This document shows positions 8,778 to 16,164 of a stretch of 64,000 bases of DNA, in pieces (within the stretch, counting starts at the first letter, position 1; every line of letters begins with the position of its first letter). A program made the position numbers and the translations under genes. The stretch is from positions 30,371 through 94,370 of the forward strand of contig NZ_JBASCU010000019.1 in the NCBI RefSeq assembly GCF_049651805.1, given 5' to 3'. The stretch comes from Pseudolysinimonas_A sp049651805. Its GTDB lineage: Bacteria; Actinomycetota; Actinomycetes; Actinomycetales; Microbacteriaceae. Under the pieces are notes generated by a model. The model had not been told where the DNA came from and ran no database searches. It was given only the letters and a program-made list of their open reading frames with translations.

Positions 8778-8814
8778 TCCCCGAGCCTACGGCGCCATCA
8801 CGTTGCGCGAACGA

Positions 8815-8848
8815 CGAAGGGCGCCGACTGCACAGTCGGCTCCCTTCG
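8815..8848 (-). terminator. Terminator of the HU gene
   Basis: Stem arms CGAAGGG-GCCGACTG and CAGTCGGC-CCCTTCG, with one unpaired base per side, lie 12 bases after the HU stop codon on the minus strand. Confidence 0.8.
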
Positions 8849-8860
8849 TGTGAAGCGTCG

Positions 8861-9145
8861 TTACTTGACGGAGGCCTTCAGCTTGCTGCCGGCGGAGATC
8901 TTGACGCCGGTGCTCGCGGCGATGTGGATCGACTCGCCGGTCGCGGGGTTGCGGCCCATGCGCGCGGCGCGCTGGGTCGGCTCGACGCTCATCCATCCGG
9001 GGATGCTGACCTTCTTGCCGTCCTTGAGAGACGACGCCAGCACGGCGAACAGTGAGTCGACGACGGTGGAGACCGCGACCTGGCTCTGGCCCGAGTCCGC
9101 GGCGATAGCGGCGACGAGGTCCGCCTTGTTGATCGAATCTGCCAT
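8861..9145 (-). CDS. HU family DNA-binding protein
   Basis: A 94-residue nucleoid protein of the HU/IHF family. The usual features are present: an N-terminal helical dimerisation part (Asn-Lys-Ala-Asp-Leu-Val-Ala-Ala-Ile), then beta-arm residues Gly-Arg-Asn-Pro-Ala-Thr-Gly-Glu. It lacks the long Lys/Ala-rich C-terminal tail of mycobacterial HupB, ending Ser-Lys-Leu-Lys-Ala-Ser-Val-Lys. HU dimers bend and compact DNA with little sequence preference. A perfect AGGAGG site precedes the ATG, and a terminator follows, so the gene is a single transcription unit. Confidence 0.95.
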   Translation of the reverse strand: MADSINKADLVAAIAADSGQSQVAVSTVVDSLFAVLASSLKDGKKVSIPGWMSVEPTQRAARMGRNPATGESIHIAASTGVKISAGSKLKASVK

Positions 9146-9283
9146 TGTGTCCTCCTCGGACCTTGTGTGTTTCAGGTGGCGGCCGGAGAGAACGCCCCCG
9201 GAACCGCCTTGAAACTAACAGCAAACGTCAGCATTTCCGGGGATATCGGCGCCCGTGGCGCACATCCGCAGGAAACGCGAAGA

Positions 9284-9309
9284 ACCCCGATCCTGGGAAG
9301 GACCGGGGT
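9284..9309 (-). terminator. Terminator of the rpmB-rpmG-rpsN operon
   Basis: ACCCCGATCC, a six-base loop and GGACCGGGGT form a stem with one mismatch; on the minus strand it follows the rpsN stop and a palindromic unit, and is followed by a short T-rich run. Confidence 0.7.
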
Positions 9310-9347
9310 CTCGACACGCGGGCTAGGCCCGCTACTCGACCAACGAG
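9307..9347. repeat. Palindromic (REP-like) unit
   Basis: One unit of the recurring element (GGTCTCGACACGCGGG ... CCCGCTACTCGACCA) just after the rpsN stop codon. It overlaps the foot of the operon terminator stem. Confidence 0.8.
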
Positions 9348-9357
9348 GGGTCGGGTG

Positions 9358-9663
9358 TTACCAGCTCGACTTGGTGATGCCGGGCAGTTCGCCGCGGTGC
9401 GCCATGTCGCGGAACCGCACGCGGGAGATGCCGTACCGGCTGAGGACACCGCGCGGGCGGCCGTCGATGGAGTCACGGTTGCGCAGACGCACCGGCGACG
9501 CGTCGCGCGGCAGCTTCTGCAGGCCGAGGCGGGCAGCCTCGCGGCTCTCCTCGGTTCCGTTCGGGTCGACGAGCGCCTTCTTGAGTTCGAGCCGCTTGGC
9601 GGCCCACCGCTCGACGATGACGCGACGCTGGTCGTTCTTGGCGATCTTGCTCTTCTTGGCCAT
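9358..9663 (-). CDS. rpsN: 30S ribosomal protein S14 (zinc-free form)
   Basis: A 101-residue S14, the long form without the CxxC zinc ribbon. The conserved C-terminal part Arg-Asn-Arg-Asp...Arg-Pro-Arg-Gly...Gly-Ile-Ser-Arg-Val-Arg-Phe-Arg is intact. It is the last gene of rpmB-rpmG-rpsN, all lacking zinc-binding cysteines. In streptomycetes and mycobacteria the equivalent cluster is repressed by Zur and replaces zinc-containing copies when zinc is low. Whether this genome also has the zinc form cannot be seen here. AGGAGCGG precedes the start. Confidence 0.95.
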   Translation of the reverse strand: MAKKSKIAKNDQRRVIVERWAAKRLELKKALVDPNGTEESREAARLGLQKLPRDASPVRLRNRDSIDGRPRGVLSRYGISRVRFRDMAHRGELPGITKSSW

Positions 9664-9666
9664 GGG

Positions 9667-9834
9667 TTACCGCTCCTCACGGAATTCGACGTGCTTGCGG
9701 ATGACCGGGTCGTACTTCTTGAGCACGATGCGGTCGGGGTTGTTGCGGCGGTTCTTGCGCGTCACATAGGTGTACCCGGTGCCGGCGGTCGAACGGAGCT
9801 TGATGATGGGGCGAACGTCTTGCTGCTTGGCCAT
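9667..9834 (-). CDS. rpmG: 50S ribosomal protein L33 (zinc-free form)
   Basis: A 55-residue L33 with Ile-Lys-Leu-Arg-Ser-Thr-Ala-Gly-Thr-Gly and Tyr-Val-Thr-Arg-Lys-Asn-Arg-Arg; none of the four zinc cysteines is present. Its ATG overlaps the last base of the rpmB stop codon (TGATG), so the two are translationally coupled, and rpsN follows after three bases. The protein sits in the large subunit near the E site. Confidence 0.95.
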   Translation of the reverse strand: MAKQQDVRPIIKLRSTAGTGYTYVTRKNRRNNPDRIVLKKYDPVIRKHVEFREER

Positions 9835-10070
9835 CAGATCTTCTCCCCACGGGCCAGGAGGTCCTGGACGACCGACTCGATGCCGCGTGCGTCGATCACC
9901 TTGATGCCCTTGGCGGACAACGTGAGGGTGATGGTGCGCTTGAGCGACGGCACGTAGTACTTCTTCTTCTGCACGTTCGGGTCGAAGCGGCGCTTCGTAC
10001 GGCGGTGCGAGTGCGAAATGTTGTGTCCGAAACCGGGAACGGCTCCGGTCACCTGGCAGACGGCTGCCAT
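9834..10070 (-). CDS. rpmB: 50S ribosomal protein L28 (zinc-free form)
   Basis: A 78-residue L28 starting Met-Ala-Ala-Val-Cys-Gln-Val-Thr-Gly, with the family stretch Ser-His-Ser-His-Arg-Arg-Thr-Lys-Arg-Arg-Phe. A single cysteine remains and there is no CxxC pair. The start was chosen 27 bases inside the longer open frame because GGAGGAACC lies directly before it. It heads the rpmB-rpmG-rpsN operon. A perfect 18-base palindrome 54-71 bases upstream is a likely operator. Confidence 0.95.
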   Translation of the reverse strand: MAAVCQVTGAVPGFGHNISHSHRRTKRRFDPNVQKKKYYVPSLKRTITLTLSAKGIKVIDARGIESVVQDLLARGEKI

Positions 10071-10123
10071 GGTTCCTCCAAATCTGGGCAGCCACATCCG
10101 AAGACGCGATCCACCGAGCTACC

Positions 10124-10141
10124 GTGAAGCGATCGCTTCAC
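10124..10141. promoter_or_regulatory. Perfect 18-bp palindrome, candidate operator of rpmB-rpmG-rpsN
   Basis: GTGAAGCGATCGCTTCAC is fully self-complementary and lies 54-71 bases before the rpmB start, the usual place of a promoter operator. Its TGA...TCA ends recall Zur boxes, but the spacing is one base longer than in the znuA operator of this window, so the regulator is open. Confidence 0.55.
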
Positions 10142-10189
10142 CCAAGGTCACTTGTCGGCATGCCGATTCCCGATCGCTCGGGCGGCACA

Positions 10190-10216
10190 CAAGAAGCCCC
10201 GTCTCCGGGACAACTT
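10190..10216 (-). terminator. Weak terminator after the second lipoprotein gene
   Basis: On the minus strand TCCCG-GAGA-CGGGG is followed by CTTCTTGTGT about 60-70 bases after the lipoprotein stop. The stem is short, so the call is tentative. Confidence 0.35.
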
Positions 10217-10271
10217 GTCGATACTACGTGACGGATGCCGTGCTCGGCAACGTGAGAAGCGGTCGCCGGCG

Positions 10272-10961
10272 TCAGGCGCAGCTTCCGATGAAGCCCAGCA
10301 GGTGCGGAGCTGCGAGAAAGTCCAACGTGCCACCGGTGAAGTTGGCGTACACCCCGATGCGGTCGTATACCCCGGCCTCCGGGTTCAGCACATCGATGCC
10401 GACCTGCGGGTGGGGCGGCTCGTAGAGCGGCATGACCTCGCCGACGGCTGCCTCGAAGGTCGCACGAGATGCGCCGATCTGCTGCGCGGCGATCGTCTCG
10501 ATCCCGACCCCCGCCGTTGTCGTCGTGCCGGTGACGATCGCCTCGAAGGCGCCCACCGACCCGAGCGACCCGGGCGACCGCAACTCCAGCCCGCCGAATT
10601 CGTAGCTCGTCGCCGGCGGGCAGGGGCTGTCGACATCTCCGGGGACGGGCGTGACGACGGGCTCCTCGTCGAGCGCGCCGGCGATCTGCGCGACGGCGGC
10701 AGCGCCATCCATCTCGTAGTTCACCGACGCGAGCGTCGAGCCGTCGGTGCCGAACACGGAGAGGGCGGATGCCGTCATGACGACGACAGCGGCCGTGACC
10801 TCGACCTCCTCGGGGTCTGACGGTGACGCGCTCGAGGTCGCCGTCGGCGTCGGCGTCGTGCCCGACGAGGTTGTCGGGGCAGGCGTGGGTGTCGTCGGAA
10901 CGCAAGCGGTCAACCCGACGAGGAGCATGCCCGCGATGACCGTGGCCGGGGAGAGTTTCAT
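10272..10961 (-). CDS. Lipoprotein, second of a tandem paralogous pair
   Basis: A 229-residue lipoprotein. Residues 1-20 are a lipoprotein signal (Leu-Val-Gly-Leu-Thr-Ala-Cys), followed by a Pro/Thr/Ser-rich linker and a globular domain. Its C-terminal half matches that of the gene just upstream (Gly-Ala-Ser-Arg-Ala-Thr-Phe-Glu-Ala-Ala-Val-Gly; Leu-Asn-Pro-Glu-Ala; Gly-Gly-Thr-Leu) and both end in a Cys-containing tail. I do not recognise the family. The frame is open upstream, but the lipoprotein signal and an AAGGGAA site fix this start, 11 bases after the stop of its paralogue. Confidence 0.75.
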   Translation of the reverse strand: MKLSPATVIAGMLLVGLTACVPTTPTPAPTTSSGTTPTPTATSSASPSDPEEVEVTAAVVVMTASALSVFGTDGSTLASVNYEMDGAAAVAQIAGALDEEPVVTPVPGDVDSPCPPATSYEFGGLELRSPGSLGSVGAFEAIVTGTTTTAGVGIETIAAQQIGASRATFEAAVGEVMPLYEPPHPQVGIDVLNPEAGVYDRIGVYANFTGGTLDFLAAPHLLGFIGSCA

Positions 10962-10972
10962 CGCGTTTCCCT

Positions 10973-11680
10973 TCAGCAATCCGCGTAGAGCAGGTAGGGG
11001 GTGTTGAAACTCACGAGGGTGCCGGAGTCGAAGCGCGCGAGCGTTCCGACCCAGTCGAATTCGGAGACCTCCGGGTTGAGGATGTCGAAGCCGAGCCAGG
11101 CGCTCGGCGGGTAGTCGCCGACGAGCACCTCGTCGCCGACCGCCGCCTCGAAAGCCGCCCGGCTCGCGCCCACCTGCTGGCCGCCGACCGTGGAGATGGG
11201 AACGCCGCTCGAGGTGGCCGCCGCGGTGACCACGATTTCCCACGGCCCGACGGTGCCGATGAAGCCTGGCGACCGCACGAGGAGACCGCTGTAGTCGTAC
11301 ATCGTCTGGTCGGCGTCGCATCCCGTGCCTTCGGCCTCGGTCGTGGTGATGACCGGGTCGCCCAACAGTTCGGTGAGAACCTCGATCATCGGTTCGACCT
11401 CGCCCGCATAGAGCGTGCCGAAGAGCTGGAGGCCGTCGGCGGCGTAGACCGCGACGCTTTCGCTGGTCACGACGACTCCCGCCGCGCGGATGTCGGCTTC
11501 GTCGTCGACATCCTGCTGTTGCGTCGGCGTCGCACTCGGGGTCGCGGGGTCGGCGGGACTCGGCGCGACGGTCGACGGCCCCGACGGTTGCGGGGTGGGA
11601 AGTCCTCCGGCGCCGCAGGCGGTGAGCGCGAGCAGCGCGAGGGCGGCGACGGCGGATGCAGCGGGGCGAAGGATCCTCAT
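10973..11680 (-). CDS. Lipoprotein, first of a tandem paralogous pair
   Basis: A 235-residue lipoprotein with lipobox Leu-Leu-Ala-Leu-Thr-Ala-Cys at about residues 15-21, a linker rich in Pro, Ser and Thr, and a domain with Gly-Ala-Ser-Arg-Ala-Ala-Phe-Glu-Ala-Ala-Val-Gly-Asp. It is clearly related to the following gene, from which it is separated by 11 bases, so the pair arose by tandem duplication and is one operon. The last residue is Cys, possibly paired with the internal Gly-Cys-Asp cysteine outside the membrane. Function unknown. No zinc-box was seen in front. Confidence 0.75.
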   Translation of the reverse strand: MRILRPAASAVAALALLALTACGAGGLPTPQPSGPSTVAPSPADPATPSATPTQQQDVDDEADIRAAGVVVTSESVAVYAADGLQLFGTLYAGEVEPMIEVLTELLGDPVITTTEAEGTGCDADQTMYDYSGLLVRSPGFIGTVGPWEIVVTAAATSSGVPISTVGGQQVGASRAAFEAAVGDEVLVGDYPPSAWLGFDILNPEVSEFDWVGTLARFDSGTLVSFNTPYLLYADC

Positions 11681-11728
11681 GTGATCACGACGCCTGAACC
11701 GGTCAGACGGGTTGACAGCGCGATGCGG

Positions 11729-12118
11729 TCAGTTTGTGGTGCGTGAACACCTCGGACAAAAGCCGAACACGTCGACGATGTGCTGGGGGCGGGTAAACCC
11801 GTGTTGGGCTGCCACGGACTGCGCCCAGGCCTCCACCTCATCCGCCGCGATCTCGACGGTCGTACCGCACGACCGGCAGATCAGATGGTGGTGATGGATG
11901 CCGGGAGTGCACGCGCGGTACAGGCTCTCGCCATCTTGTTGGAGGGAGTCGGCCTCGCCTTCGGTGGCGAGGTCGGCGAGTGCGCGGTAAACGGTCGCGA
12001 GCCCGACGGTCGAGCCGCCGCCCTTCAACGAGGCGTGCAGCGCCTGGGCGCTGACGAACCCCTCGGATTCGCCGAGCGCTTCGCGTACGGCCTCGCGCTG
12101 CCAGGTGTTGCGCTTCAT
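11729..12118 (-). CDS. zur: Fur family regulator, probably the zinc regulator Zur
   Basis: A 129-residue repressor: winged-helix DNA-binding part (residues 1-80, with Gly-Leu-Ala-Thr-Val-Tyr-Arg-Ala-Leu) and a metal-binding dimer domain with His-His-His-His-Leu-Ile-Cys-Arg-Ser-Cys-Gly and a final Cys-Pro-Arg-Cys, the two CxxC pairs of the structural zinc. Its ATG overlaps the stop of znuB by four bases, placing it as the last gene of the zinc uptake operon. From this context it most likely senses zinc and represses the operon through the double box upstream of znuA, controlling its own level. Confidence 0.9.
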   Translation of the reverse strand: MKRNTWQREAVREALGESEGFVSAQALHASLKGGGSTVGLATVYRALADLATEGEADSLQQDGESLYRACTPGIHHHHLICRSCGTTVEIAADEVEAWAQSVAAQHGFTRPQHIVDVFGFCPRCSRTTN

Positions 12119-12996
12119 CTCGCCCCTACCGTAGCCGCGCGTCGGGCGGTTGCGCCCCGACGCGCACCGCCGACGATCCTGCAGACCAGGTAGATCGCGA
12201 ACGAGATCGTCGTGATGTACGGGCTGATCGGCAGCGATCCGCCGAGGGCGAGCAGGATGCCGCCGACGGCCGACACGAGTCCGAACGTCATGCTGAGCAG
12301 CGGCACCACGAGCGGCGACGACGACACGCGCAACGCGGCGGCGGCGGGGGTGACCAGCAGAGCGAGTACCAGCAGCGCGCCGATGATCTGCACCGACACG
12401 GCGACGGTGAGACCCAGCAGCAGCATGAACGCCAGCGAGAGCGTGCGGGTGGGCACGCCGCGGGCCCGGGCGACTTCGGGGTCGACGCTGTCGAACGCGA
12501 GCGGCCGCCAGATGATCAGCAGCACGGCGAGCACCAGCACCGAGATCCCGATCAACAGCCCGAGCTGCTCGAAGTCGACGGCGATGATCTGCCCGGTCAG
12601 CAGTCCGAACTTGTTGCCGCTGCGCCCCGGGTAGAGCGCCAGAAAGAGGATGCCGAGGCCGAGGCCGAACGGCATCAGCACGCCGATGATCGAGTTGCGA
12701 TCCCGCGCGCGGGCCCCGAGCAGCCCGATCAGCGCGGCCGCGATGATCGACCCGACGAGCGAGCCCGCGACGACGTTCGCGCCGATCAGCAGAGCGCCGG
12801 CCGCACCGGCGAAGGAGAGCTCGCTGATGCCGTGCACGGCGAACGCCATATCGCGTTGCATGACGAACACGCCGATGAGCCCGCCGACGATGCCGAGGAT
12901 GGCTGCCGCGATGATCGAGTTCTGCACGAGAGCGAGAAGCCGGCCGTAGTTCTCGAACGCGAACATCTGGTCCCACAGGTCATCGAAGGGGGTCAT
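12115..12996 (-). CDS. znuB: Zinc/manganese ABC transporter, membrane subunit
   Basis: A 293-residue integral membrane protein with about eight hydrophobic segments and the ABC-3 family pattern: Gly-Val-Phe-Val-Met-Gln-Arg-Asp-Met-Ala-Phe, His-Gly-Ile-Ser-Glu-Leu-Ser-Phe-Ala-Gly near residues 55-65, and Ala-Leu-Leu-Val-Leu-Ala-Leu-Leu-Val-Thr-Pro-Ala. It forms the channel that takes up zinc from ZnuA. Four-base ATGA overlaps with znuC before it and zur after it show a tight operon. Confidence 0.93.
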   Translation of the reverse strand: MTPFDDLWDQMFAFENYGRLLALVQNSIIAAAILGIVGGLIGVFVMQRDMAFAVHGISELSFAGAAGALLIGANVVAGSLVGSIIAAALIGLLGARARDRNSIIGVLMPFGLGLGILFLALYPGRSGNKFGLLTGQIIAVDFEQLGLLIGISVLVLAVLLIIWRPLAFDSVDPEVARARGVPTRTLSLAFMLLLGLTVAVSVQIIGALLVLALLVTPAAAALRVSSSPLVVPLLSMTFGLVSAVGGILLALGGSLPISPYITTISFAIYLVCRIVGGARRGATARRAATVGAR

Positions 12997-13802
12997 GAGT
13001 CGACCTCCTCGTGGTGGGCGTGGTCGAGCCCGCCGACGACGATGACACGGCCGCCGGAACGGATCACCTCGACCGGGGTTCCGTAGAGCTCGCTCAGCAC
13101 GTCGCTGCGCAACACCTCATCGGGGGTCCCCTCACGGAACTGCCCGTTCGCGAGGTACAGCACCCGGTCGACGAGGCCGAGCACCGGGTTGACGTCGTGG
13201 GTCACGAAGACGACGGCGGTGTCGTGGTCGCGGCGGCGACGGTCGATCAGTTCGGCCACGCCGCGCTGATTCTGCAGGTCGAGGCTCAACAGCGGTTCGT
13301 CGCACAGCAGCAGAACCGGGTCGGCCGCGAGCGCCTGGGCGACTCGGAGCCGCTGCTGCTCACCACCGGAGAGCTGCCCGACGGCTCGGTCGGCGTAGCC
13401 CTCGGCGCCGACCGCCGCGATGAGTTCGTCGACCCGCACCCGGTCGACGGCCCTGCTCACCGGCAAGCCGAACCGGTGCCCGTCGACGCCCAGGGCGACG
13501 AGATCGCGGCCGCGCAGCGGCGTGCCGGCGGGCAGGATCTTCTGCTGTGGCACGTAGCCGATGCGTCGATCCCCGCCCCGGATCGGTTCGCCGAGCAGGC
13601 GGGCGCTGCCGGCATCCAGCTGTTGCATTCCGAGAATCGTGCGCAACAGGCTGGTCTTGCCCGACCCGTTCGGCCCGAGCACCGCGAGAAACTCACCGGG
13701 CGAGACCCTCAGGCCGAGGTCACGCCAGAGCGTCCGCTCGCCGAAACGGAGGGCGCCGCCCTCGATCTCGAGGACGGGACGGGCGGGCGGGGCAGACGTC
13801 AC
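12993..13802 (-). CDS. znuC: Zinc/manganese ABC transporter, ATP-binding subunit
   Basis: A 269-residue ABC ATPase. Walker A is Gly-Pro-Asn-Gly-Ser-Gly-Lys-Thr, the signature Gln-Leu-Ser-Gly-Gly-Glu-Gln-Gln, Walker B Leu-Leu-Leu-Cys-Asp-Glu-Pro-Leu and the switch histidine Val-Thr-His-Asp. I chose the GTG that overlaps the znuA stop by four bases (GTGA); the frame itself is open another 14 codons. It drives zinc uptake with ZnuB. Confidence 0.9.
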   Translation of the reverse strand: MTSAPPARPVLEIEGGALRFGERTLWRDLGLRVSPGEFLAVLGPNGSGKTSLLRTILGMQQLDAGSARLLGEPIRGGDRRIGYVPQQKILPAGTPLRGRDLVALGVDGHRFGLPVSRAVDRVRVDELIAAVGAEGYADRAVGQLSGGEQQRLRVAQALAADPVLLLCDEPLLSLDLQNQRGVAELIDRRRRDHDTAVVFVTHDVNPVLGLVDRVLYLANGQFREGTPDEVLRSDVLSELYGTPVEVIRSGGRVIVVGGLDHAHHEEVDS

Positions 13803-14749
13803 GTCAGGGCGCTGGCGACGGCCTCGAGGTTGTCCGTCATCCACGACAGGTAGTCTGCGCCATCCGGGAGCGTCTCGGTGAACGAGACCACGGGGATGCC
13901 GGCGGCTTCCGCTGCGGCGCGCACCCGTTCGGTCTCGGGGCCGGCGGTCTGCTCGTTGTAGGCGACCAGGGCCACGGCGCCGTCGGCGATGAGCTGGAGC
14001 GTGTCGTCGAGTGCCAGCGGCGGCACATCGGTGCCCTCCTCGATGGCCTCCGAGAACTCGTCCGGGGTCAGGTCGTCGAGGCCGAGCTCCGCGAGGAGGT
14101 ACGCGGGCACCGGCTCGGTGACGGCGACCCCGATGCCATCCAAGTCCTCGTGAAGCTCGTGGGCCCGCGCTTCGAGAGCTTCGAGACCCGCCGCGAACTT
14201 CTGGTAGTTGGTCTCGTAGGTCGCAGCGTTGGCGGCGTCGAGTTCACCGAGGTGCTCGGCGATCTGCTGCGCGAGCGCCTCCATGGAGTGGAGCGAGTAC
14301 CAGACGTGCTCATTGAAACCTTCGATGTGGTCGTGGGCGCCCTCGCCTTCCTCATCGGCGTGGTCGTCATCCTCCTCCGGGGCGGGGCCCGCGACCTCGA
14401 CGGCGTCGAGCACCTCAAGGTCGTCGTTGCCCGACGCGTCGAGAAGGGTGTCGACGAACGGGTCGTAGCCCCCGCCGTTGTAGATGACGAGGTCGGCGTC
14501 GGCGATCGCGAGCTGGTCCTGCGCAGACGCCTCGTAGCTGTGCGGATCCTGCCCGGCGCTGGTGATGATGCTGGTGACATCGGCTGCGTCGCCCGCGATC
14601 TGCGTCGCGATGTCGCCGTAGACGTTTGTCGAGGCGACGATCGAGAGGCGCCCGTCGTCATCGGGGGTCGGCGTCGCGGCACAACCGACGAGGCCGACCG
14701 CGGCGAGAACGGATGCGGTGGCGAGCGCAGGCAGAGAGAGTCGGGGCAC
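13799..14749 (-). CDS. znuA: Zinc ABC transporter, substrate-binding lipoprotein
   Basis: A 316-residue lipoprotein of the cluster A-I (ZnuA/TroA) type. The signal ends Val-Gly-Leu-Val-Gly-Cys. Metal ligands are visible: His in Asp-Pro-His-Ser-Tyr-Glu, His in Asn-Glu-His-Val-Trp-Tyr, and a flexible loop with many Asp/Glu/His residues (Asp-Asp-Asp-His-Ala-Asp, Gly-Ala-His-Asp-His) typical for zinc-binding members. The start is the GTG six bases after a TACCGT -10 hexamer, so the transcript is leaderless; a longer frame upstream would run into the operator and is rejected. First gene of znuA-znuC-znuB-zur. Confidence 0.9.
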   Translation of the reverse strand: MPRLSLPALATASVLAAVGLVGCAATPTPDDDGRLSIVASTNVYGDIATQIAGDAADVTSIITSAGQDPHSYEASAQDQLAIADADLVIYNGGGYDPFVDTLLDASGNDDLEVLDAVEVAGPAPEEDDDHADEEGEGAHDHIEGFNEHVWYSLHSMEALAQQIAEHLGELDAANAATYETNYQKFAAGLEALEARAHELHEDLDGIGVAVTEPVPAYLLAELGLDDLTPDEFSEAIEEGTDVPPLALDDTLQLIADGAVALVAYNEQTAGPETERVRAAAEAAGIPVVSFTETLPDGADYLSWMTDNLEAVASALT

Positions 14750-14755
14750 GGCGCT

Positions 14756-14797
14756 ACGGTAGCCGCTGTTGATAACCGTTGTCAAAACGGTTCTCAA
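14756..14797 (-). promoter_or_regulatory. znuA promoter with a double Zur box
   Basis: On the minus strand, TTGACA (14780-14785), an 18-base spacer and TACCGT (14756-14761) form a promoter ending six bases before the GTG start. Over the -35 lie two overlapping 15-base palindromes, at 14770-14784 and 14782-14796, both of the form TGAnAACCGTTnTnA. Binding there would block RNA polymerase. Confidence 0.8.
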
Positions 14798-14803
14798 TAA
14801 CGG

Positions 14804-16156
14804 TCAGTCGAGCAGCAGCGCCGGTTCTTCGATGACCGACGCGAGGTCGGCGGTGAAGCGGCTCGCGACATCCCCGTCGACCACGCGGTGATCGAACGCG
14901 GCGGAAACCGTCGTGACCCAGGCCGGGCGCACCTCGCCGTCGATGACCCAGGGCTTCTGCTTGATCGCGCCGAGCGCGACGATGCCGACCTCGCCGGGGT
15001 TGAGGATCGGCGTGCCGGTGTCCATGCCGAACGACCCGAGGTTGGTGATCGTGATCGTGCCGCCCGCCATGTCGGCCGGGGTCGACTTGCCGTCGCGGGC
15101 GGTGATCGTGAGCTGCTCCAACCCCTGTGCCAACTCGCGCAGGCTGAGGTTCTGCGCGTCCTTCACGTTCGGCACGATGAGCCCGCGCGGGGTGGCCGCG
15201 GCGATCCCGAGGTTGACGTAATGGTGCACGATGATCTCTTTGTCGGTCCACGAGGAGTTGACCGTCGGGTTGCGGCGCACCGCCCAGATGACGGCCTTCG
15301 CCATCACCAGCAGTGGCGACACCCGGATACCGGCGAAGTCGGTCGAGTCCTTGAGCCGCTTCACGAACTCCATCGTGCGCGTCGCGTTCACGTCGGTGAA
15401 CACGCTCACGTGCGGAGCGGTGAACGCGCTCGACACCATCGCCGAGGCGATCGCCTTGCGCACGCCCTTCACCGGGATGCGCTCCTCGCGCTCCTGCGGC
15501 CAGGCGGGGGTCTCGAAGTTGCGGAAGACGCTCGCCTGCTGCGCCTGCCGCACGACATCTTCGCGCACGATCTCGCCGCCGAGGCCCGTGCCGGTGACGG
15601 TCGAGATGTCGACGTCGAGGTCTTTCGCGAGCTTGCGGATCGGGGGCTTGGCGATGATCGGCATGGGCGAGCCCGTTGTGGTGGGGCGGCGGGCCGACGC
15701 CTTCGCCCCGTCGGCGGTCGCGCCCTCGACGGTCGGGGTGACCACGCCGGGTCGGCGGCGGCGCGTCGTCGCGTGCCCGCCCTTCGAGCCGTAGCCGACG
15801 AGAACGGCGCCGGGCTTCTCGGCCTCTTCGGCTTCTTCGGCCTCGGCCGACGCTTTCGGATCGGCCACCTCGCCCACGACGTCACCGTCGCTCGGAGCCT
15901 GGAGTTCGATCGTGCCCCCCGAGGAGGCGACCCGGATGATCGGCGCGCCGACCTCGACGGTCGCACCCTCCTCGAACAGCAGCTCGGTGACGGTGCCGGC
16001 GAACGGCGACGGCAGTTCGACCAGCGACTTCGCCGTCTCGATCTCGACCAGCACCTGGTTGACCGTGACGGTGTCGCCCGGCTTGACCTTCCACGAGACG
16101 ATCTCGGCCTCGGTCAGGCCCTCGCCGACATCAGGGAGCGGGAATTCTTGCGCCAT
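14804..16156 (-). CDS. Dihydrolipoamide acyltransferase, E2 of a 2-oxoacid dehydrogenase
   Basis: A 450-residue E2. Residues 1-76 are a lipoyl domain with the modified lysine in Glu-Thr-Ala-Lys-Ser (Lys43). A linker is followed by a peripheral subunit-binding domain (Ile-Ala-Lys-Pro-Pro-Ile-Arg-Lys-Leu-Ala-Lys-Asp-Leu) at about 170-205 and the catalytic domain ending with His-Arg-Val-Val-Asp-Gly. It forms the core that moves acyl groups to CoA. It follows E1-alpha and E1-beta, as in branched-chain 2-oxoacid (BCKDH) clusters, though pyruvate cannot be excluded. AGGAG lies just before the ATG; the open frame continues upstream into E1-beta without meaning. Confidence 0.9.
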   Translation of the reverse strand: MAQEFPLPDVGEGLTEAEIVSWKVKPGDTVTVNQVLVEIETAKSLVELPSPFAGTVTELLFEEGATVEVGAPIIRVASSGGTIELQAPSDGDVVGEVADPKASAEAEEAEEAEKPGAVLVGYGSKGGHATTRRRRPGVVTPTVEGATADGAKASARRPTTTGSPMPIIAKPPIRKLAKDLDVDISTVTGTGLGGEIVREDVVRQAQQASVFRNFETPAWPQEREERIPVKGVRKAIASAMVSSAFTAPHVSVFTDVNATRTMEFVKRLKDSTDFAGIRVSPLLVMAKAVIWAVRRNPTVNSSWTDKEIIVHHYVNLGIAAATPRGLIVPNVKDAQNLSLRELAQGLEQLTITARDGKSTPADMAGGTITITNLGSFGMDTGTPILNPGEVGIVALGAIKQKPWVIDGEVRPAWVTTVSAAFDHRVVDGDVASRFTADLASVIEEPALLLD

Positions 16157-16164
16157 CGTCACTC

